Shown here: piece after piece, positions 30,518 through 43,167 of the stretch | Layout: each line of letters starts with the position of its first letter | How positions within the stretch are numbered: position 1 is the stretch's first letter | NCBI GenBank assembly: GCA_948567375.1 | Contig: OX419756.1 | Span: 62,784,552-62,848,551, forward strand | Direction of reading: 5' to 3' | DNA: 64,000 nucleotides | DNA from: Lunularia cruciata | Lineage: Eukaryota; Streptophyta; Marchantiopsida; Lunulariales; Lunulariaceae | Position numbers and translations under genes: made by a program | Notes under the pieces: generated by a model | Database searches by the model: none | The model's input: the letters and a program-made list of their open reading frames with translations, nothing else | What the model was told of the DNA's origin: nothing

Positions 30518-31318
30518 TGTGACAACCCAGCAAATACCACTTTTGCGGTAATCGGGTAAGTAAAGTTTGTTCCCGTAGAGATACAATTCAGAATTGGTCA
30601 AATATGAAGTCAAACAGTAACTTGTAGGTCTTCTTGGTTTCTTCTTTAATCTCTCAGGTAGAAACTACACCCCAAAGAGAGTAACAAGCTCACAATCTTG
30701 ACAACTTGTCACAAATACACACACCCATAATCACAACATAGCAAATTCTGTCCAAACAAATCTTTATTGTGATGATTCAGATTCTCCCGAAGATGGCACT
30801 TCACTATGAAGAACAACTTCACCACAAAATTGTGTTCCACCCCTCCACTAAAGGCACAACTTCCTCGATTGAAATCGCTTCACACCAACTTCGTGCTACA
30901 CTCACAAATGTACAATACTACCAACACTACAATTTCTCTCAGATCTGTCAATGCATTGCTCCGATGCACTTCACTTAGGATCAAACACACAGAATGAAGA
31001 TCAAGGCTGTAGAATCCAACATCCACAGACACACTAATTTGCACTTCAAAATTCTCCACACACTCACAAACACAAACACAAAATTGACAATCAGAATTAA
31101 GCTTAAGCAACGAGCACTACAAACCAACACTTTGCTTTATCTATCTTCAAAACTTTGAATACTGAACAACATAATATTGCAAATGCCACCCCTTAAATAC
31201 TAAAGCAAACGGCAGTTCTTCCTACTAATGCACCGCTTCCTAACATCTCTTCCTACTTGCAGATCCAAATAGATAATCCACCTCTTCATATCTGCCTCTT
31301 CCTATCTCAAAACTATTA

Positions 31319-31690
31319 CTACACCAATCCAATGTCTACCCCATCATTGGCTTTCAAATCCAATGATCTTCCTACTACTTCTCCTTCTTCGGGTATATCT
31401 GATTCTACCAATTCCTTCACTACTTCTACTACTTCTACAATAAGAACTACAATTAAGCTTAGGGTTACTCCATCTACTTCTTTATCTCTTGACCCACTCT
31501 TCTCTAATGTGTCAAATAACAAGTCAGATGACACTTGTATTCTTACTTCTGCAACATTGGGTCTAATTACAATCAGTTCCTTTGCTAATTCTACTATATC
31601 CTCATCACAAATTGTAATTGAAAGCATGGGTACACTATCTACACCTTCAATTTATAGCCCACTTTCCCATAATCTCTCATGTTACTGACT
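31319..31690 (-). pseudogene. Remnant of the C LTR ORF tail in C2
   Basis: An open 102-codon minus frame contains LEKSGS-KEVDG- and NDGVDIG-type residues that match the C-terminal 100 residues of the intact ORF, spacing included. Nothing of the coiled coil or N-terminal domain is recognisable upstream. Confidence 0.65.
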
Positions 31691-31954
31691 CAAAGACACT
31701 TAAAGTCTGATCTTGCACTTTGGGTTTATTTATTACTACTATTTCTCTTCTAATTTTATCATATCTTCAATCAAAACTAAAATTGAAGTCATGGGTATCC
31801 TGATTATCTATTCTTCCTCTATCTTAACTCTCTCTAATTTCTTTGGCAAGATTCCAGAAGTCACCTCCACTACACTTGGAGGTCCGACTATCTCAGATCT
31901 AGTCATCTTTGTCTTGAGGCAAAGAAGCTTCTAATCCAAAGTTGTGTAAATCTG

Positions 31955-32059
31955 AAGTCCAAAGTCCAAAGTCTCAAGCCCAAAGCCCAAAGTCTCAAGC
32001 CCAAAATCCAAAGTCTCAAGTCCAAAGTCCAAAGTCTTAAGTCCAAAGTCCAAAAACCC
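31955..32059. repeat. 21-bp minisatellite (5 units) in C2
   Basis: Five units of the type AAGTCCAAAGTCCAAAGTCTC are in register with few changes. Each unit is itself built of 7-bp AAGTCCA-like steps. The minus-strand 63-codon run of Leu-Trp repeats here is only a translation of the repeat. Confidence 0.9.
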
Positions 32060-32434
32060 GAAGACATTAACTTATTATGTACATCTACTCCCAAAACTTC
32101 AAATACTTGTAACTTCTTCTACAAACTTCCAAACTCTGCAATTTTGGTAGCAACGGAAAGCCTTGAACACAATGCCTCTAACAAAATATAGCGTGCTTGA
32201 TTTCAACTTGTGGAAATTGAGATATACCCCCCGCAAGAATCTCTACCTATAACTTCCATTCCTCCTTTGGGTCTGGCCTCTTTCAATCCTGGCTGAGTCC
32301 GTCTTCATCTGACACAAAGTTGACTTCCTTGGGCTTGATCAAAATAAAAATTTCCTCTCATTTCTTTTCCATTTGGTTTCAGCAAGGCACTTCTTCTTCA
32401 CAACTCATCCAAAATGAAAAATGTGGGTACCACA

Positions 32435-33220
32435 GTAGTCACAAGGCTAACATCACCGTTTGCCAATTGATTGCTTTGAATCCTACTTTGAGAAAGGAGC
32501 TTAGAGGTGGTTTGAGTTCTACAAGGAGCAAGAGGAAGAAGAAGGCAAAAGCTCCCATATCAATAGGGGTGGTGGATCCCAAGCCAACACCATAGGAGGC
32601 TTGTGAATATGCTTCCAGGATTGATGTCAGAGTGAATGGTCACAATATTAAGGATGCATTGGTTGATGGAGGATCAGCAGTGAATGTCATGTCAAAAAGG
32701 TTGATGAAGAAATTGGGCATGAAACCCGCAAGACCTTCAGCCTTTGTGGTGAGCATGGCAAACAAACAACAAGTTTGACCAGTAAGGGTGATGGATAAGG
32801 TGGTAGTTTCAATTATGGGAGTTCAAAAGCTCATGTCTTTCCAAGTGTTGAAAGATTCAAGCTATGACTTTTTTCTTGGGAGGCCATGGTTGAGAGCAAC
32901 ACACACAAATGATTGATGTCACAAAGGGTACTTGAGGATTGGGCCATCAAACCATAGAGTTACAGTTCTTATGACTAACACCACCAACACTTCATATTTA
33001 GATACACCATCTTCTGATTATTGGAAATCAGATTCAAAAGAAGAAACTTTGGGTGTGGACACAAGTATAGAGGAGGAGACTCCCATAGAGGAAGATGAAT
33101 CTGAATTTGATTCATATGTGTATCCCTTGTGTGTTATGGATTTTTTCACCTAAGCCAAAGGTTTTGAAGGACCTAGATAAATCACTACTGACACTTGAAG
33201 AGATAGAGAGTGAGATCATC
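32435..33220 (+). pseudogene. B4 protease region after C2
   Basis: This continues gag-protease. It has the linker KELRGGLSSTRSKRKKK, the VDGGSAVNVMSKRL protease active-site region (about 32663-32705; the Asp-Gly-Gly form is seen in all B copies), a Leu-Gly-Arg-Pro-Trp-like second motif near 32878, and the acidic linker. Stops occur at 32593, 32777 and 32914. Homology ends near 33215, where the internal deletion starts. Confidence 0.8.
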
Positions 33221-33265
33221 TACCTTCACTCCAAGTACAAAGCAAAAATTTTGTATGGGGGTAAA

Positions 33266-33934
33266 TGTAACACCTATTTGTGCATGTGTGTGGTATTATG
33301 ATATTTAGCTTAGTATAATAAGTACTTGAGAGATATTATTTATATATATATAAGGATGGTTCTACATTAGTCATGATTAGCTAAAGTTAATCATAGCTAA
33401 GATAGAGAGGACCTTACTTTAAAAGAAGTGAAAAAGATGATTTTAGATGGTTGGTATTATTCTTAGGTGTTTGGCTATGAGGAAAGAGTTGAGAACTCTT
33501 GGGCTTGCAAGCGTTTTTGATTTGGGTTCTTCTATAGTCCAAGGATAGCCCATGTGAAGGAATCCTTGACTTAATGGTTGGGTCAAGACAAGATCACATG
33601 CTTAGTAGAATATGCCCATAGGGATGGATATTCCTTTATACTTTTTTAACTTTACTTGACTTTTAGCCTAGTAACTTGAGTTAATTTGGTAAATAGTAAC
33701 TTTAGTGCATAACTGTTTCACAAGTATATAAACATGGGGTGAGGAGGAACTCCTCATCCTTTCATTTGCATCTATCTCTATCTCATTGAGTTCTCTAATG
33801 AGCAATGTATTGAGTCTTGGAGTGTTAGCCTTTGAAGAATATGATGGAGTTGGTTAATTGCCTTCTTAGTCTATTGTGTGCTACCATAATAGCCATCCAA
33901 GGTTCATCTTGAGTGAGAGACAAACCAACTCACA
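33266..33934 (+). repeat. B4 3' LTR
   Basis: The 669-bp LTR starts TGTAACACCT after a purine tract (GGGGGTAAA) and ends ACTCACA. It is diverged from the other B LTRs. A TATATAAACA box is near 33724. Confidence 0.9.
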
Positions 33935-35470
33935 GACCATATCATCCCTACTCTCACAAAGCATGGTTGCCAATCAGAACAATGGGATTGGGTCAACTCC
34001 CAATGCATACATGTCACTAGTTGAAAATAAAGGAGAGCGCATAATCAGTTGAGCACTCCCTACATTGTGCTAGACTCAATTTGGGTACTAGTGGGTGGTT
34101 GATTAGTAGCTAGTCCATCATGCACCCCATCACCACCTACCACACCTTCACTAGGATGTCTAGGAGCCATGGATGATGTCTGTAGGGCCTCAGAGAGCGT
34201 GAAAGATTGAGGAAGTCTGACTTATCAGCCAACCTCTCCTCTCTGTGGGTCCAACTTCTCTAATGCTTCTCTAGGCTCTGGAGCATGTACGGCACTCCTA
34301 GTTGTTGTGGCAAAGGCATCTACCTATGTTTTTCCATACATGAAATCCAAGGTGTCTCTATCATTAACATATGAGGTGGAAATCTCAACACCCAAATCTG
34401 ATCTCCTCTTAGTTATGGCCATGCTAGCCAATCTTTACTCCAACTGCTCAATGCAAGTAGCCATGGCTGTATCAAAAGTAAGGGCATGTACTGCACCTCT
34501 ACTAGGTGTGGATCCTCTACCATCACCTCTACCACCTTTTCCTCCATGACTTGGAGCTCCTCTACCACCTACCATAGTCGCCCTATCTCTCCACAACTCT
34601 AGGTGTAGGTCAAAGCACAAGTCACTAGTGTGACCAAATCTATTGCAATGCTCACACTATCTTTGTGTTGGCTATGATGCACTATAGGTATTAGGTCCGC
34701 TGTCCTGAGTGCACTCTCTCCTATGGTGAGGTCCACCACCAGTCCAACAAGCAACACCACTACTCATTGGCTGTTGCTGACCCAAAAATGAAGGTATGGG
34801 TCTAGCTACAATAGACCATCCACTTGCTCCATAGGACCTAGGATGTCTTTCAAAACCATGGTGCACTCTATTGCACTATGGAAGAAGTAACAATTGTGGA
34901 GGAGGTCTCCTTACCAAATCTAGATGTCACCACTCTCTCCTCCACCATGTTGAGCTCAATATGCTCAGCTAAACCAAAGACCACTACCAAAGTAGGCAAA
35001 GTAGCCTATAACAACATAACATCAAGGACTCTATGTCACAACTCCTGGTACTACACCACCTCTTGTAGTAGTACCTCCACTCATAGTAGCACCATTTCCA
35101 AGAGATCCACAAGCGTTTCTAGAGCTAGAACTTGTGGGTAAAGCCAATCTACCTCTAGAAACTAAGCCTAAAACAATAGAGACCAATACTATCTGCATAA
35201 CTCCATCTCCTCCAAGTGAACTCTCCTAAACTCATATTAGGCATCCATCAATGGACCCTCTAGATGTTGAAACAAGCCCTTCTATGCATGAAGGGTGTGA
35301 ACAAAATTGGGTTCCATATATGTTGTAGATCACACAAACTATCAAATTACTAGATGAAGTAATCCAACTCAATGGTACCCACTATACAAGAGTAATTTTT
35401 GGGGCCTTTGGAGGCCCTATAGATCTTGTCCATATCCCACAACAATGGTGTGGACACATCAAGTACACTC
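33935..35470 (-). mobile_element. Element F: gypsy gag remnant
   Basis: Conceptual minus-strand frames show a degraded gag (about 35470-34700) followed by a clear CCHC zinc knuckle at 34615-34656: Cys-x2-Cys-x4-His-x4-Cys, reading CEHCNRFGHTSDLC. A Gly/Arg-rich stretch follows (34480-34600), then a region down to 33935. No open frame exceeds about 90 codons. Its relation to D, whose gag is not in the window, cannot be decided here. It is cut by C1 at 35471. Confidence 0.65.
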
Positions 35471-38400
35471 TGTGGTGCCCACATTTTTTGTTTTTTTTCA
35501 AAATAAAGAAGAAGAAGTGTGTAGAGAAGGCGGATTGCGCTTGTATGGCCAAAGAAGGTGAAGAAAAGAGTCTTTGGGATGAAACCCAAGGTAACGTGAC
35601 TTTGGATCATAAGGCAAAGTACTCAGAAATGCCCTATCAGCATATAACTTGAAGTAAATTATCATCGTATCGGGAGGGGAGCTGAACCCGAGGCGAAGAC
35701 AGTCTAACAACCTTTTGGTCGGGGCGAGAAATTCAAGAAGGGACCATTCAAAAACCGGTAGCCCGGATGCGCAAAGGTTGATTGACAGTGATAGGTGCAT
35801 GCAGGAGGTGTGATTTCTTGGTAGAAACTCAAAGTGACAAAAGATGAAGAAGCGCAACTCTATAAAAATTGAACTTGCAACAATGAAATGTCAAGTAATT
35901 TTGCTTTGCCGTTGAGAAGTCATCTTGCAGGTGATCATGGGAAGGGAAATAGAGTTGGAATCGTGTCAGTGCGCAAGGAAGAAGTTGCGAGAGTGAAATC
36001 AAGAGAGAGTGAGAAGGTAGAAGAGATGGGAGGAGGAAAGAAGAACTCCAAATTTGTAATGAGAAATCATGCAATTCAGAGGTTAGATGTAATAGCGAGT
36101 ATCAAAGTCTTGAGCCGACTTTGGATCAATTTCTGGCATGGAACTAGAATGTAAGCTTTCCAGGATTCAAGACATAAATCATCGAGAGCAAGAGTCTCGA
36201 TGGACCCAAGGAAGAAGGGAAGAGAGGAAATCTGGCTTGCTGGATAGAGTCGGATTGGAGACTTGTACTCGGGAAGGAGGCAGGCTTGGAGCAGGGAGCC
36301 ACGTTCTTGGGGAAGGGAGAGATAGCTCAAGAGACACATGAGGTGAGAGATGCCTTCTCATCAAAGAGGACAAAGAATGGGTATAAGGTTGAGAGCTACA
36401 AAGACCCTGTGAAGAGAGGGATCGTGAGTGCCCTGATGGCTATCCTGAAGTCAGAACCACATATGTGATGAAACACCAAGCGGTGTTCTTTCACAAGCTT
36501 TTCACAGGAGAACCAATCAATTGGGTGAGGTGTTTCCATGGGGGAACGAGGCAGATGGTGTGGAATTTGCAGGATAAGTCGCCTCTACACTACATCGTGC
36601 TATTTGCAGCACACTTCTACCTTGGGCTCAACCTGCTGAACTTGGCGGAGCGGACTCGGATGGTGTCGCATTTCCATCCGGATCTACAAAAGGAAGTCGA
36701 TGTGAAGGAGCATCAATACATCCTGCAGATCAGGAGCACTGATGACTACTATGCAAAGACGGGGAAGAATGTGGAAGTCACAGTGAGTACCCCGACTACA
36801 AAGAAGAGGGGTCGGCAAGGTGAAGCCAAAGACATCAAGAAACCTCGGAAGACACGGAGAGGCAACCCGAGGCAAAGTATGGTGGTAATTGAGTCGGAGG
36901 ACGAAGACTCATAAGAAGATGCCGAGCTCAAAACTGAAGACTTGGAACACAAGGAGGAGCCTGAGCTAATGCTGCAGAGTGGAGATACAAGCAGCGATAG
37001 TGATGAAGGGGGAGGAACAACATCGGTGCCAGCGGCTGAAGAATACAAAGAAGAAGAAGTGCAAGCCGAGATGGAAGTCGAAGACAACACATAGTTGGAA
37101 GATGAAGTAACTGTGCCCGAAGAAAAGAAGATCGCAGTATAGCAAGGAGTTTGCTCAAGACGTAAGGCGAAGTGTGAAGCGGGGCCGAATAAAGCAAAGG
37201 AAGAGGTAGGTGAAAGCTCGGGAAGTGAGGCTTCAATTCCGATACGAAGACTGCAGAGATGAAGGCGAGTATCGGATGAATAGGAAGTACAAAGAGAAGT
37301 GGCCATACAAGAAGACATAACCCCGAGTGAAGGAATGGAGTACCTGCGGGAGAGTGTGTGTCCATTGTTGGTGAAATTGGAGCACAAAAAGAAGGAGATG
37401 CAGTCAACATGTCCAGAGGTAAAGACTGTATTGCAGGTGTTGGCCAGATTAGAAGACGAAAACTTGGAGTTGAAGAATAGTATAACCCGAGGTGAGGAGG
37501 AAAGGGAAGTGCTGCGAGCGGAGGCAGTAGAGAGAAGTCAGGTAATTGAAGACCTGAAGAGAGAAGTCAGTTATCAAGAGGATCTTGTGAGGAAGAGTGA
37601 CATAGCAAGGGAGAGACAAGTAGTGGAGTATGAGATCTTGAAGCAACAGTTTGTTGATTCACGACTAGAAATTATCCATGCTATGATGAGGGTTGTAGAG
37701 AAGGAACAAGAGCTTGATAGAGTGATGGAGAGTGTAGAAGAGAAGAAGCAACTCTGAAAACGAGAGTTGGCAACACGATATAGAGAAGAAGAAAGACTAC
37801 AAAAATTACTTTGTAATCAGGAGGAGAGAGTTGTACAGAAGGAGAAGGAGAAGGAGACGGTGAAAGCCGAGTTTGAAGCGGAGTTGGTGATGTACCGAGA
37901 GGACTGGCTTGCAGATTGAGAGCGAGAGAGGAAGATGAGATTGGAGCCGTTGAAGGAGATTGTCCTCAGGATGAACGTGATGTTGAGTACAGAGGCCAGC
38001 GTTCGAATTGAAGAGACAAGACTGCACGAGTGGAAGTTGTTGGTGCAGGAGACACAGCAAAGATAGACAAAAGACACTGATTTGAATGCCTTGTTGATTA
38101 GTTTAAGGACTCGTGTAGATAGGAAGATATTAGAAGTAGAAGACAACATTTCAATTAGATTAGACTTAGTGAAAATAGAGATAGAAAAGCTTCGGAAGGA
38201 TGTTAGAGCAAAACCCAAGGTAGATAACATAGGAGTACAAATGTCTTCAAAGTTACCATTGGAGACATTAGAGAAGAGTGGATGAGGAGATAAGAAGTTA
38301 GATAGATTACCCACTAGTGCAATTTCAAATCAGGAAAGAGAGTTGCTGGAATTGGTAGAGGAAGTAGAAGATATGAAACCCGAGGATAGAGTAGTAGGAA

Positions 38401-39256
38401 GTAAATTTACTTTGGGTTCAAGTTTAAAAGCCGAGGAAGAAGTAGACATCGGATCGGAGTAGTAACAGATTTGAGATTTGAAGGGGCAGATATGAAGAGG
38501 TGCATTGTCATTTTGGATCTGTAGGTTAGAAAGGTTGTTGTAGAACGGTATAGTTGTTAGAACTGTTGATTGCTTCACTACTTAAGAGTGGCAATCACAG
38601 TCAAATGTTGTTCAGTGCTCATTATTTCTGAGAATAGATAAAGCGAAGTGTGTGAAGTAGTGCTTGTCGCTTGAGCTTGATTCCGAGTATCAACTTTGTG
38701 TCTGTGTTTGTGAGTGTGTGAAGAAATTTGAAGTGCAAGTCAATGTGCTTATTGGATGTTGGATTCCACAGCCTTGATCTTCATTCTATGTGTTTGATTG
38801 TGAGTGAAGTGCAATCAAAGCAATGCCTTGACAGATCTAAGAGGAATTGTAGTGTTGGTAGTATTTTGCATTTGTGAGTGCAATGCGAGGTTGATGTGAA
38901 GCAATTTTGATTTAGGAAGTTGTGCCTTCAGTGGAGGGGTGAAACACAATTCTGAGGCAAAGTTGTTTTGCAGTGAAGTGCCGTTTTTGGGAGAGCCTGA
39001 ATCATCACAATCAAGATTGTTTGGAAAGATTTGATGGAGTTGTGATTATGGAGTGTTACTTTGTGACAAGATTGCAAATCAGTGCTTGTTACTCTCTTCT
39101 GGGTGTGGTTTCTACCTAAGAGATTAAAGACGCAATCAAGAAGAACTACATTGTTTCTGTTTGACTTCGTATTTGGAAATTTCTGACTTGTATCTCTGCG
39201 GGAACAAACTTTACTTACCTGATTACTGCAAAAGAGATATTTGTTGGGTTGTCACA
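35471..39256 (+). repeat. C1 5' LTR, 3786 bp, containing an ORF
   Basis: It runs from TGTGGTGCCC to TTGTCACA and is colinear with the solo LTR at 11159-14880 and the C' LTR at 46378-50159. It contains the TATA-like box 35861-35868, the ORF remnant 35888-38462, and about 790 bases of non-coding tail. Confidence 0.93.
35888..38462 (+). pseudogene. C-family LTR ORF in C1 5' LTR (broken)
   Basis: ATG at 35888 (Met-Ser-Ser-Asn) to TAG at 38460-38462, homologous over its whole length to the intact ORF. It has frameshifts near 36150 and 36460, and stops near 36912, 37094, 37139, 37280, 37755, 37918, 38065 and 38284. The conserved block MKHQAVFFHKLF (36469-36504) and the coiled coil (37340-38000) are well kept. 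The reading frame is retained over long stretches although the copy is old. Confidence 0.88.
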
Positions 39257-39263
39257 TGATTTT

Positions 39264-39282
39264 TGGTTCCACTGCCGGGGAT
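39264..39282 (+). other. C1 primer-binding site
   Basis: TGGTTCCACTGCCGGGGAT lies seven bases after the LTR end. It shares TGGTTCC and TGCCGGG with the tRNA-Glu-type site of family B (43168-43185) and differs in the middle. The tRNA it pairs with is probably tRNA-Glu or a close relative; this is unconfirmed. Confidence 0.65.
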
Positions 39283-39349
39283 AAAAATCTTGGAAGTGGA
39301 AGAATACAAAGCCAAATTCAAAACTGGATATCAACGTAATATGAATGTC

Positions 39350-42048
39350 TGCATCGAGAGAACAACGGGAAGAGAGAGCTCAAAGACGAGCACTTCAGCG
39401 TGAAAAAGACGAACATTTGAACGTCCCATCTCATCCACCGTTGACGAAACTGAACGAGAGGTGTTGGATTTTCAACTCCTTCAGGAAGTGCAAGAAGCCC
39501 TGCAAGAACTTGACCACAAGAAACGCCAAGGAGGGTGGCAAGGCTACTTTGCATCTCCCTCTTTGTCCAAGAAGAAGAAAGAATTGAGTGGGCAAACATA
39601 TGCATTGTGGCCCAGTACACCAACTTCTCCTTGAGCTGTAAAGGAAGTTGTGTCCTTGAAGAACTTTGTTCAAGAAAAGACAACACAAACACTTACTGAA
39701 GACAAGTGTCAACATCTTCTACGAACAATTCCTCGGTTGTCCCGAAGGAATTTTGAAGAACCAATCGAAGGTGTTGATCCTGAATCTTCCACTTGGGTTG
39801 AAGTCAACACCCTCATAGCAGAAATTGTCAAAGAAGACCCCACCTTGAATTTGACAAATTGGAACCCCTGGGCTGACAACACGGCGTCAATACCAGCCAA
39901 TCCTTTAGTTCCGTCAAGTTCAACACTACCTCATCCGATCCCAATGCATCAAAGGATGACTTCGCTGCCTATCACCCGACACGCCTATTAGAAGTACAAG
40001 AGGACAGAACAAGACGAAGACCCCAATGAATTCATCAAAGAATTTGGAGTCATCTCCTTTGCTAACAAGGAGCATGACTCGGCGGATCGACTGAGAATTT
40101 TCCCAAGTTTGCTCTGAAAGAAAGCTCGGAGCTGGTACACCCATGTGACCCAGAAGGGGTTCATACCAGCAGACTGGGCAGACTTGAGAAACAACTTCCT
40201 GGAACAATTCCGGGAGGTTGACTACAACACGAGTGTCTTCGCGGCACTCAACGATTTGGACCAAGGCAAGAAGGAGAAGTTGAGAGACTACTCTGAGCGG
40301 TTCATGGCACTATTGAACCAAGTTCCCAAGCAATCGGGGCTGGTGGGTTACTCCAATACCCAAGGCATTACCTGGTTCCTCGGGGGCCTTTCACCAAAGA
40401 TACAAATCTTTGCAAGGGAGAGGAATGTAACTTCCCTGGACAAAGAACTCAAACATGTCGCTTGTTACCAAGCGGCTCACTCTCACTCTGCCGGTAACCG
40501 GAGAAATCGGGAGAAGAAAGGCAAGAAGCCCAGAAGGAGAGCTTCACGCAGTACATCCCCTTCTTCGGACAAATCCTCCATTTCTTTGAGCTCTTCTTTG
40601 GAATCCGAAGAAGAATCAAAGCCAAGACGAGTCAGAAGATGTGGAGGCAAGAAACCAGTGACTCCTCCAGCAAAGAGTGTAAATAAGGTGGATACCAAGC
40701 TGGATGCCCTCATCAAGGAGTTTTCGATTTCAAGATCCAGATGATTGGGGCCAAAGACCAAAGGAAGGCCCCAGCGTTTGGAAGATCAAATGTATGGTGC
40801 ACCGCATGTGGCAAATCAGGCCACGCCAACATAGAATGTAATACTTGTAATGCATTCACGGTGTAGCAATTTGGTTGGGTTCCGGGATGGAACCAAGACG
40901 AGGACGAAGAGGCTGTGTACCAAACGCAGGAAGTATAGCCTCAAGCAAGCATATCGTATCAAGGTCCAAGGTTTGGACCCAAGGAGTATAACCTCAATGC
41001 TCCTCCACAAAGACCACCAATGAGCAACCAAAATTGGCCTCAGAATGTTGCACCCGGAGCCTGTTATAATTGTGGCTTGATGGGACATTGGTCTCCAAAC
41101 TGTCCCGAGCCAAGAAGGCAAATTGGGTATGTTCCCCTGTGTGGAAATTGTAAAGGATCGGGGCAAACGGGCAACCAATGTCCTCACCCACCAAACCCGA
41201 AGCCGCGTGTAAAGTATGTACAGACCCCCGCTGAGCATGCAGCACTTCAGCCAAAGGGGGATACGAATGTAAATTGCATCACTCTTGAGGAAGAAAGACC
41301 TCAAGAAGGGAGTCCGGCCTCAGAAGGAGAATGGCCGGACCTTGAAATTTTGAAAGTTGAGACACGCTCCAGTAAGAAGAAGCGTGATCTTGAAGAACTG
41401 AGTATGACCTTGTTGTCTTCCAGAAAGGCAAAGAGATTGCGCCCAAAGGCAATTCTTTCTGCCAAGGAGGAAAAGATCCTCAAAAAAGCCAAAGCTAAAG
41501 CCTTGCAGAAAGAACTAAAGGAGGCACTACCCAGGACTCGAGAATTGAGTTTGGAAGAGGAGACGAAGACTAAGTCTCCAGTTTTTTTGGCAGACATCCA
41601 ATCCGAAGTAAAGGGTCTGATCCAAGCCGAGGTGGGCCAACCCGAGGAACCTCGGGTTAAGGCCATCAGCAAGCCCGTCACCATTTTGAAGCGTCCCGAA
41701 GTCAAGAGGGAACATGGAGAGACTTTGGACCCAAAGCCGAAGGCAAAGACGGTCAAATTAGGAGGAGTTCCCCAATACAATATTGTAGCAGATCTGGCAT
41801 CCACAAATGCCAACGTTACATTCAAGCAATTGTGGGAAGATAACAAGCTCTACAAGAGACAGTTGAATTCGGCCCTCAAGAAGGTGAGGTCGATGTCCAA
41901 GAAGGACCTGCCGGCTATCTATCGTATTGAGCAAGAAGATTTGGGATCTCCCGAGGTAGACGTGGAGATTGCAGGGTGCATGATCACATCGATACCCATT
42001 GACTCTGTGTCTGGTGTGAATGTCATGACCAAAGATACTGCAAATTGA
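39350..42048 (+). pseudogene. C1 gag with CCHC knuckles, running into protease
   Basis: The N-terminal part is rich in Arg/Glu/Gln. A classical retrotransposon gag core (about 40080-40480) contains ARSWYTHV, DWADLRNNFLEQF and FLGGL. A Lys/Arg and Ser-rich stretch follows, then zinc knuckles: CTACGKSGHANIEC (40798-40839), CYNCGLMGHWSPNC (41059-41100) and a third with Gln in place of His, CGNCKGSGQTGNQC (41140-41181). A 342-codon open run (41020-42048) covers the last two knuckles, a Lys/Glu-rich linker and the protease start. Stops near 39634, 39988, 40117 and 40742 and frameshifts near 39450 and 40750-41020 make it non-functional. Confidence 0.85.
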
Positions 42049-42471
42049 CTCGGGTATCACACGTTTGAACCAACACCCCGAGTGTTGAAGTTTGCAAACC
42101 AAACGAGGAGATGGCCTTTGGGCATGCTGTCAAACATTACTATGATCATTGGAGGGGTGCCCTTCAAGTTGAACTACATCGTGTTGCGACTAGTGACAAA
42201 GACATGTTACCCTCTGTTGATTGGCAGACCCTGGTCGTACAGTGCCCAAGTTGTGGTGGATTGGCATCAGTAGAAGTTAAGATTCAAGGACATTTTGCTC
42301 AAAGATCAGAAGCTGGTGACTGTGAGTTAGACGAAGGTTCCCCATCTCAGCGAAACAAGTTTTTCGGAAGAGGAGGACGAATCCAAAGACTCATTGTCTC
42401 CATCCTCAGACAAATCCAAAGATGAAGTCCAAGTTAATTACTTGGAATGTTACAAGGTGGATGTTGAGGAC
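41950..42471 (+). pseudogene. C1 protease
   Basis: It carries IPIDSVSGVNVM at 41992-42027, the retropepsin Asp-Ser site with an extra Val where Gly is usual. After a TGA (42046-42048) come a region typical of gypsy proteases and a LLIGRPW-type second motif at about 42214-42234. The frame is broken again at 42272. B1 interrupts the element at 42472, and RT does not appear on the other side. Confidence 0.78.
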
Positions 42472-43163
42472 TGTAACACCCATTTGTGCATGTGTGTGGT
42501 ATTGTGATATTTAGCTTGGTATTCCAAGTACTTAAGAGATATTATTTATATAGAGATAAAGGATGGTTCTATATTAGTCATGGTTAGCAAAAGTTAGTCA
42601 TAGCTAAGATAGAGGGGACCTTACTTTAGAGGAAGTAGAAAAGATAAGCACCACTATTTTGGATTTAAGTGTGTTGACTTGGTATTATTCCTAGGTGTTT
42701 GGCTTTGAGGAAAGAGTTGAGAACTCTTGGGTCCGCAAGCCTTTTTGTTTTGGATTCTTCTTTAGTCCAAGGATAGCCCATGTGAAGGAATCCTTGACTT
42801 AGTGGTTGAGTCAAGATACAACCACATGCTTAGGGGAATATGCCCATGTGAATGGATATTCCTTTCTACTTTTTGACTTTACTTGACTTTTAGTCTAATA
42901 ACTTGAGTTACTATGGTAATTAGTAACTTTGGTATGTAACTATTTCACAAGTATATAAACAAGGGGTGAGGAGGTACTCATCATCCTTTCATTTACAACT
43001 ATCTCTCTCTCATTGAGTTCTCTAGTGAACAATGTCTTGAGTCTTGGAGTGTTAGCCTTGGAGGAGTATAATGGAGTTGGGATTCCTTGCCTTCTTAGTC
43101 CATGGTGCGCTACCATAATAGCCATCAGAGGTTCGTCCTGAGTGAGAGACAGTCCGGCTCACA
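42472..43163 (+). repeat. B1 5' LTR
   Basis: 692 bp, TGTAACACCC to CTCACA. It is of the GATATTTAGC subtype, like B3 and B4. Confidence 0.93.
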
Positions 43164-43167
43164 TTTT

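Larger units (their letters stand above)
30518..32434 (-). mobile_element. C2: short C-family solo LTR (1917 bp) with target duplication GTAGT
   Basis: Its ends are TGTGACAACC (30518) and GGTACCACA (32434), the reverse complement of a C-type LTR starting TGTGGTACCC. GTAGT at 30513-30517 and 32435-32439 flanks it exactly, and both sides continue the B4 frame. It is about half the usual LTR length: most of the ORF is missing and a 21-bp repeat is present. It is either a diverged subfamily or a deletion derivative. Confidence 0.92.
28137..33934 (+). mobile_element. B4: internally deleted family B element, split by C2
   Basis: Family B homology starts in the leader (equivalent to about 43648 of B1), directly at the B3 LTR end, so its own 5' LTR is absent. 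It has leader, pre-gag ORF, gag, protease (interrupted by C2 at 30518-32434), then a jump from the protease-RT linker (about 33215) to the last 45 bases before the polypurine tract, and a 3' LTR. RT, RNase H and integrase are missing. Confidence 0.85.

Noticed and set aside
31257-31688. 143-codon plus-strand Ser/Thr-rich frame in C2
   Set aside because: Antisense of the LTR ORF tail remnant, which is recognisable on the minus strand.
36749-37387. 212-codon minus-strand open frame in the C1 LTR (also 12372-12956)
   Set aside because: Ser/Leu-rich antisense of the Glu/Lys-rich coding frame; a composition effect.
41301-41846. 181-codon minus-strand open frame
   Set aside because: Antisense shadow of the C1 gag linker (Lys/Glu-rich), which is open on the plus strand.
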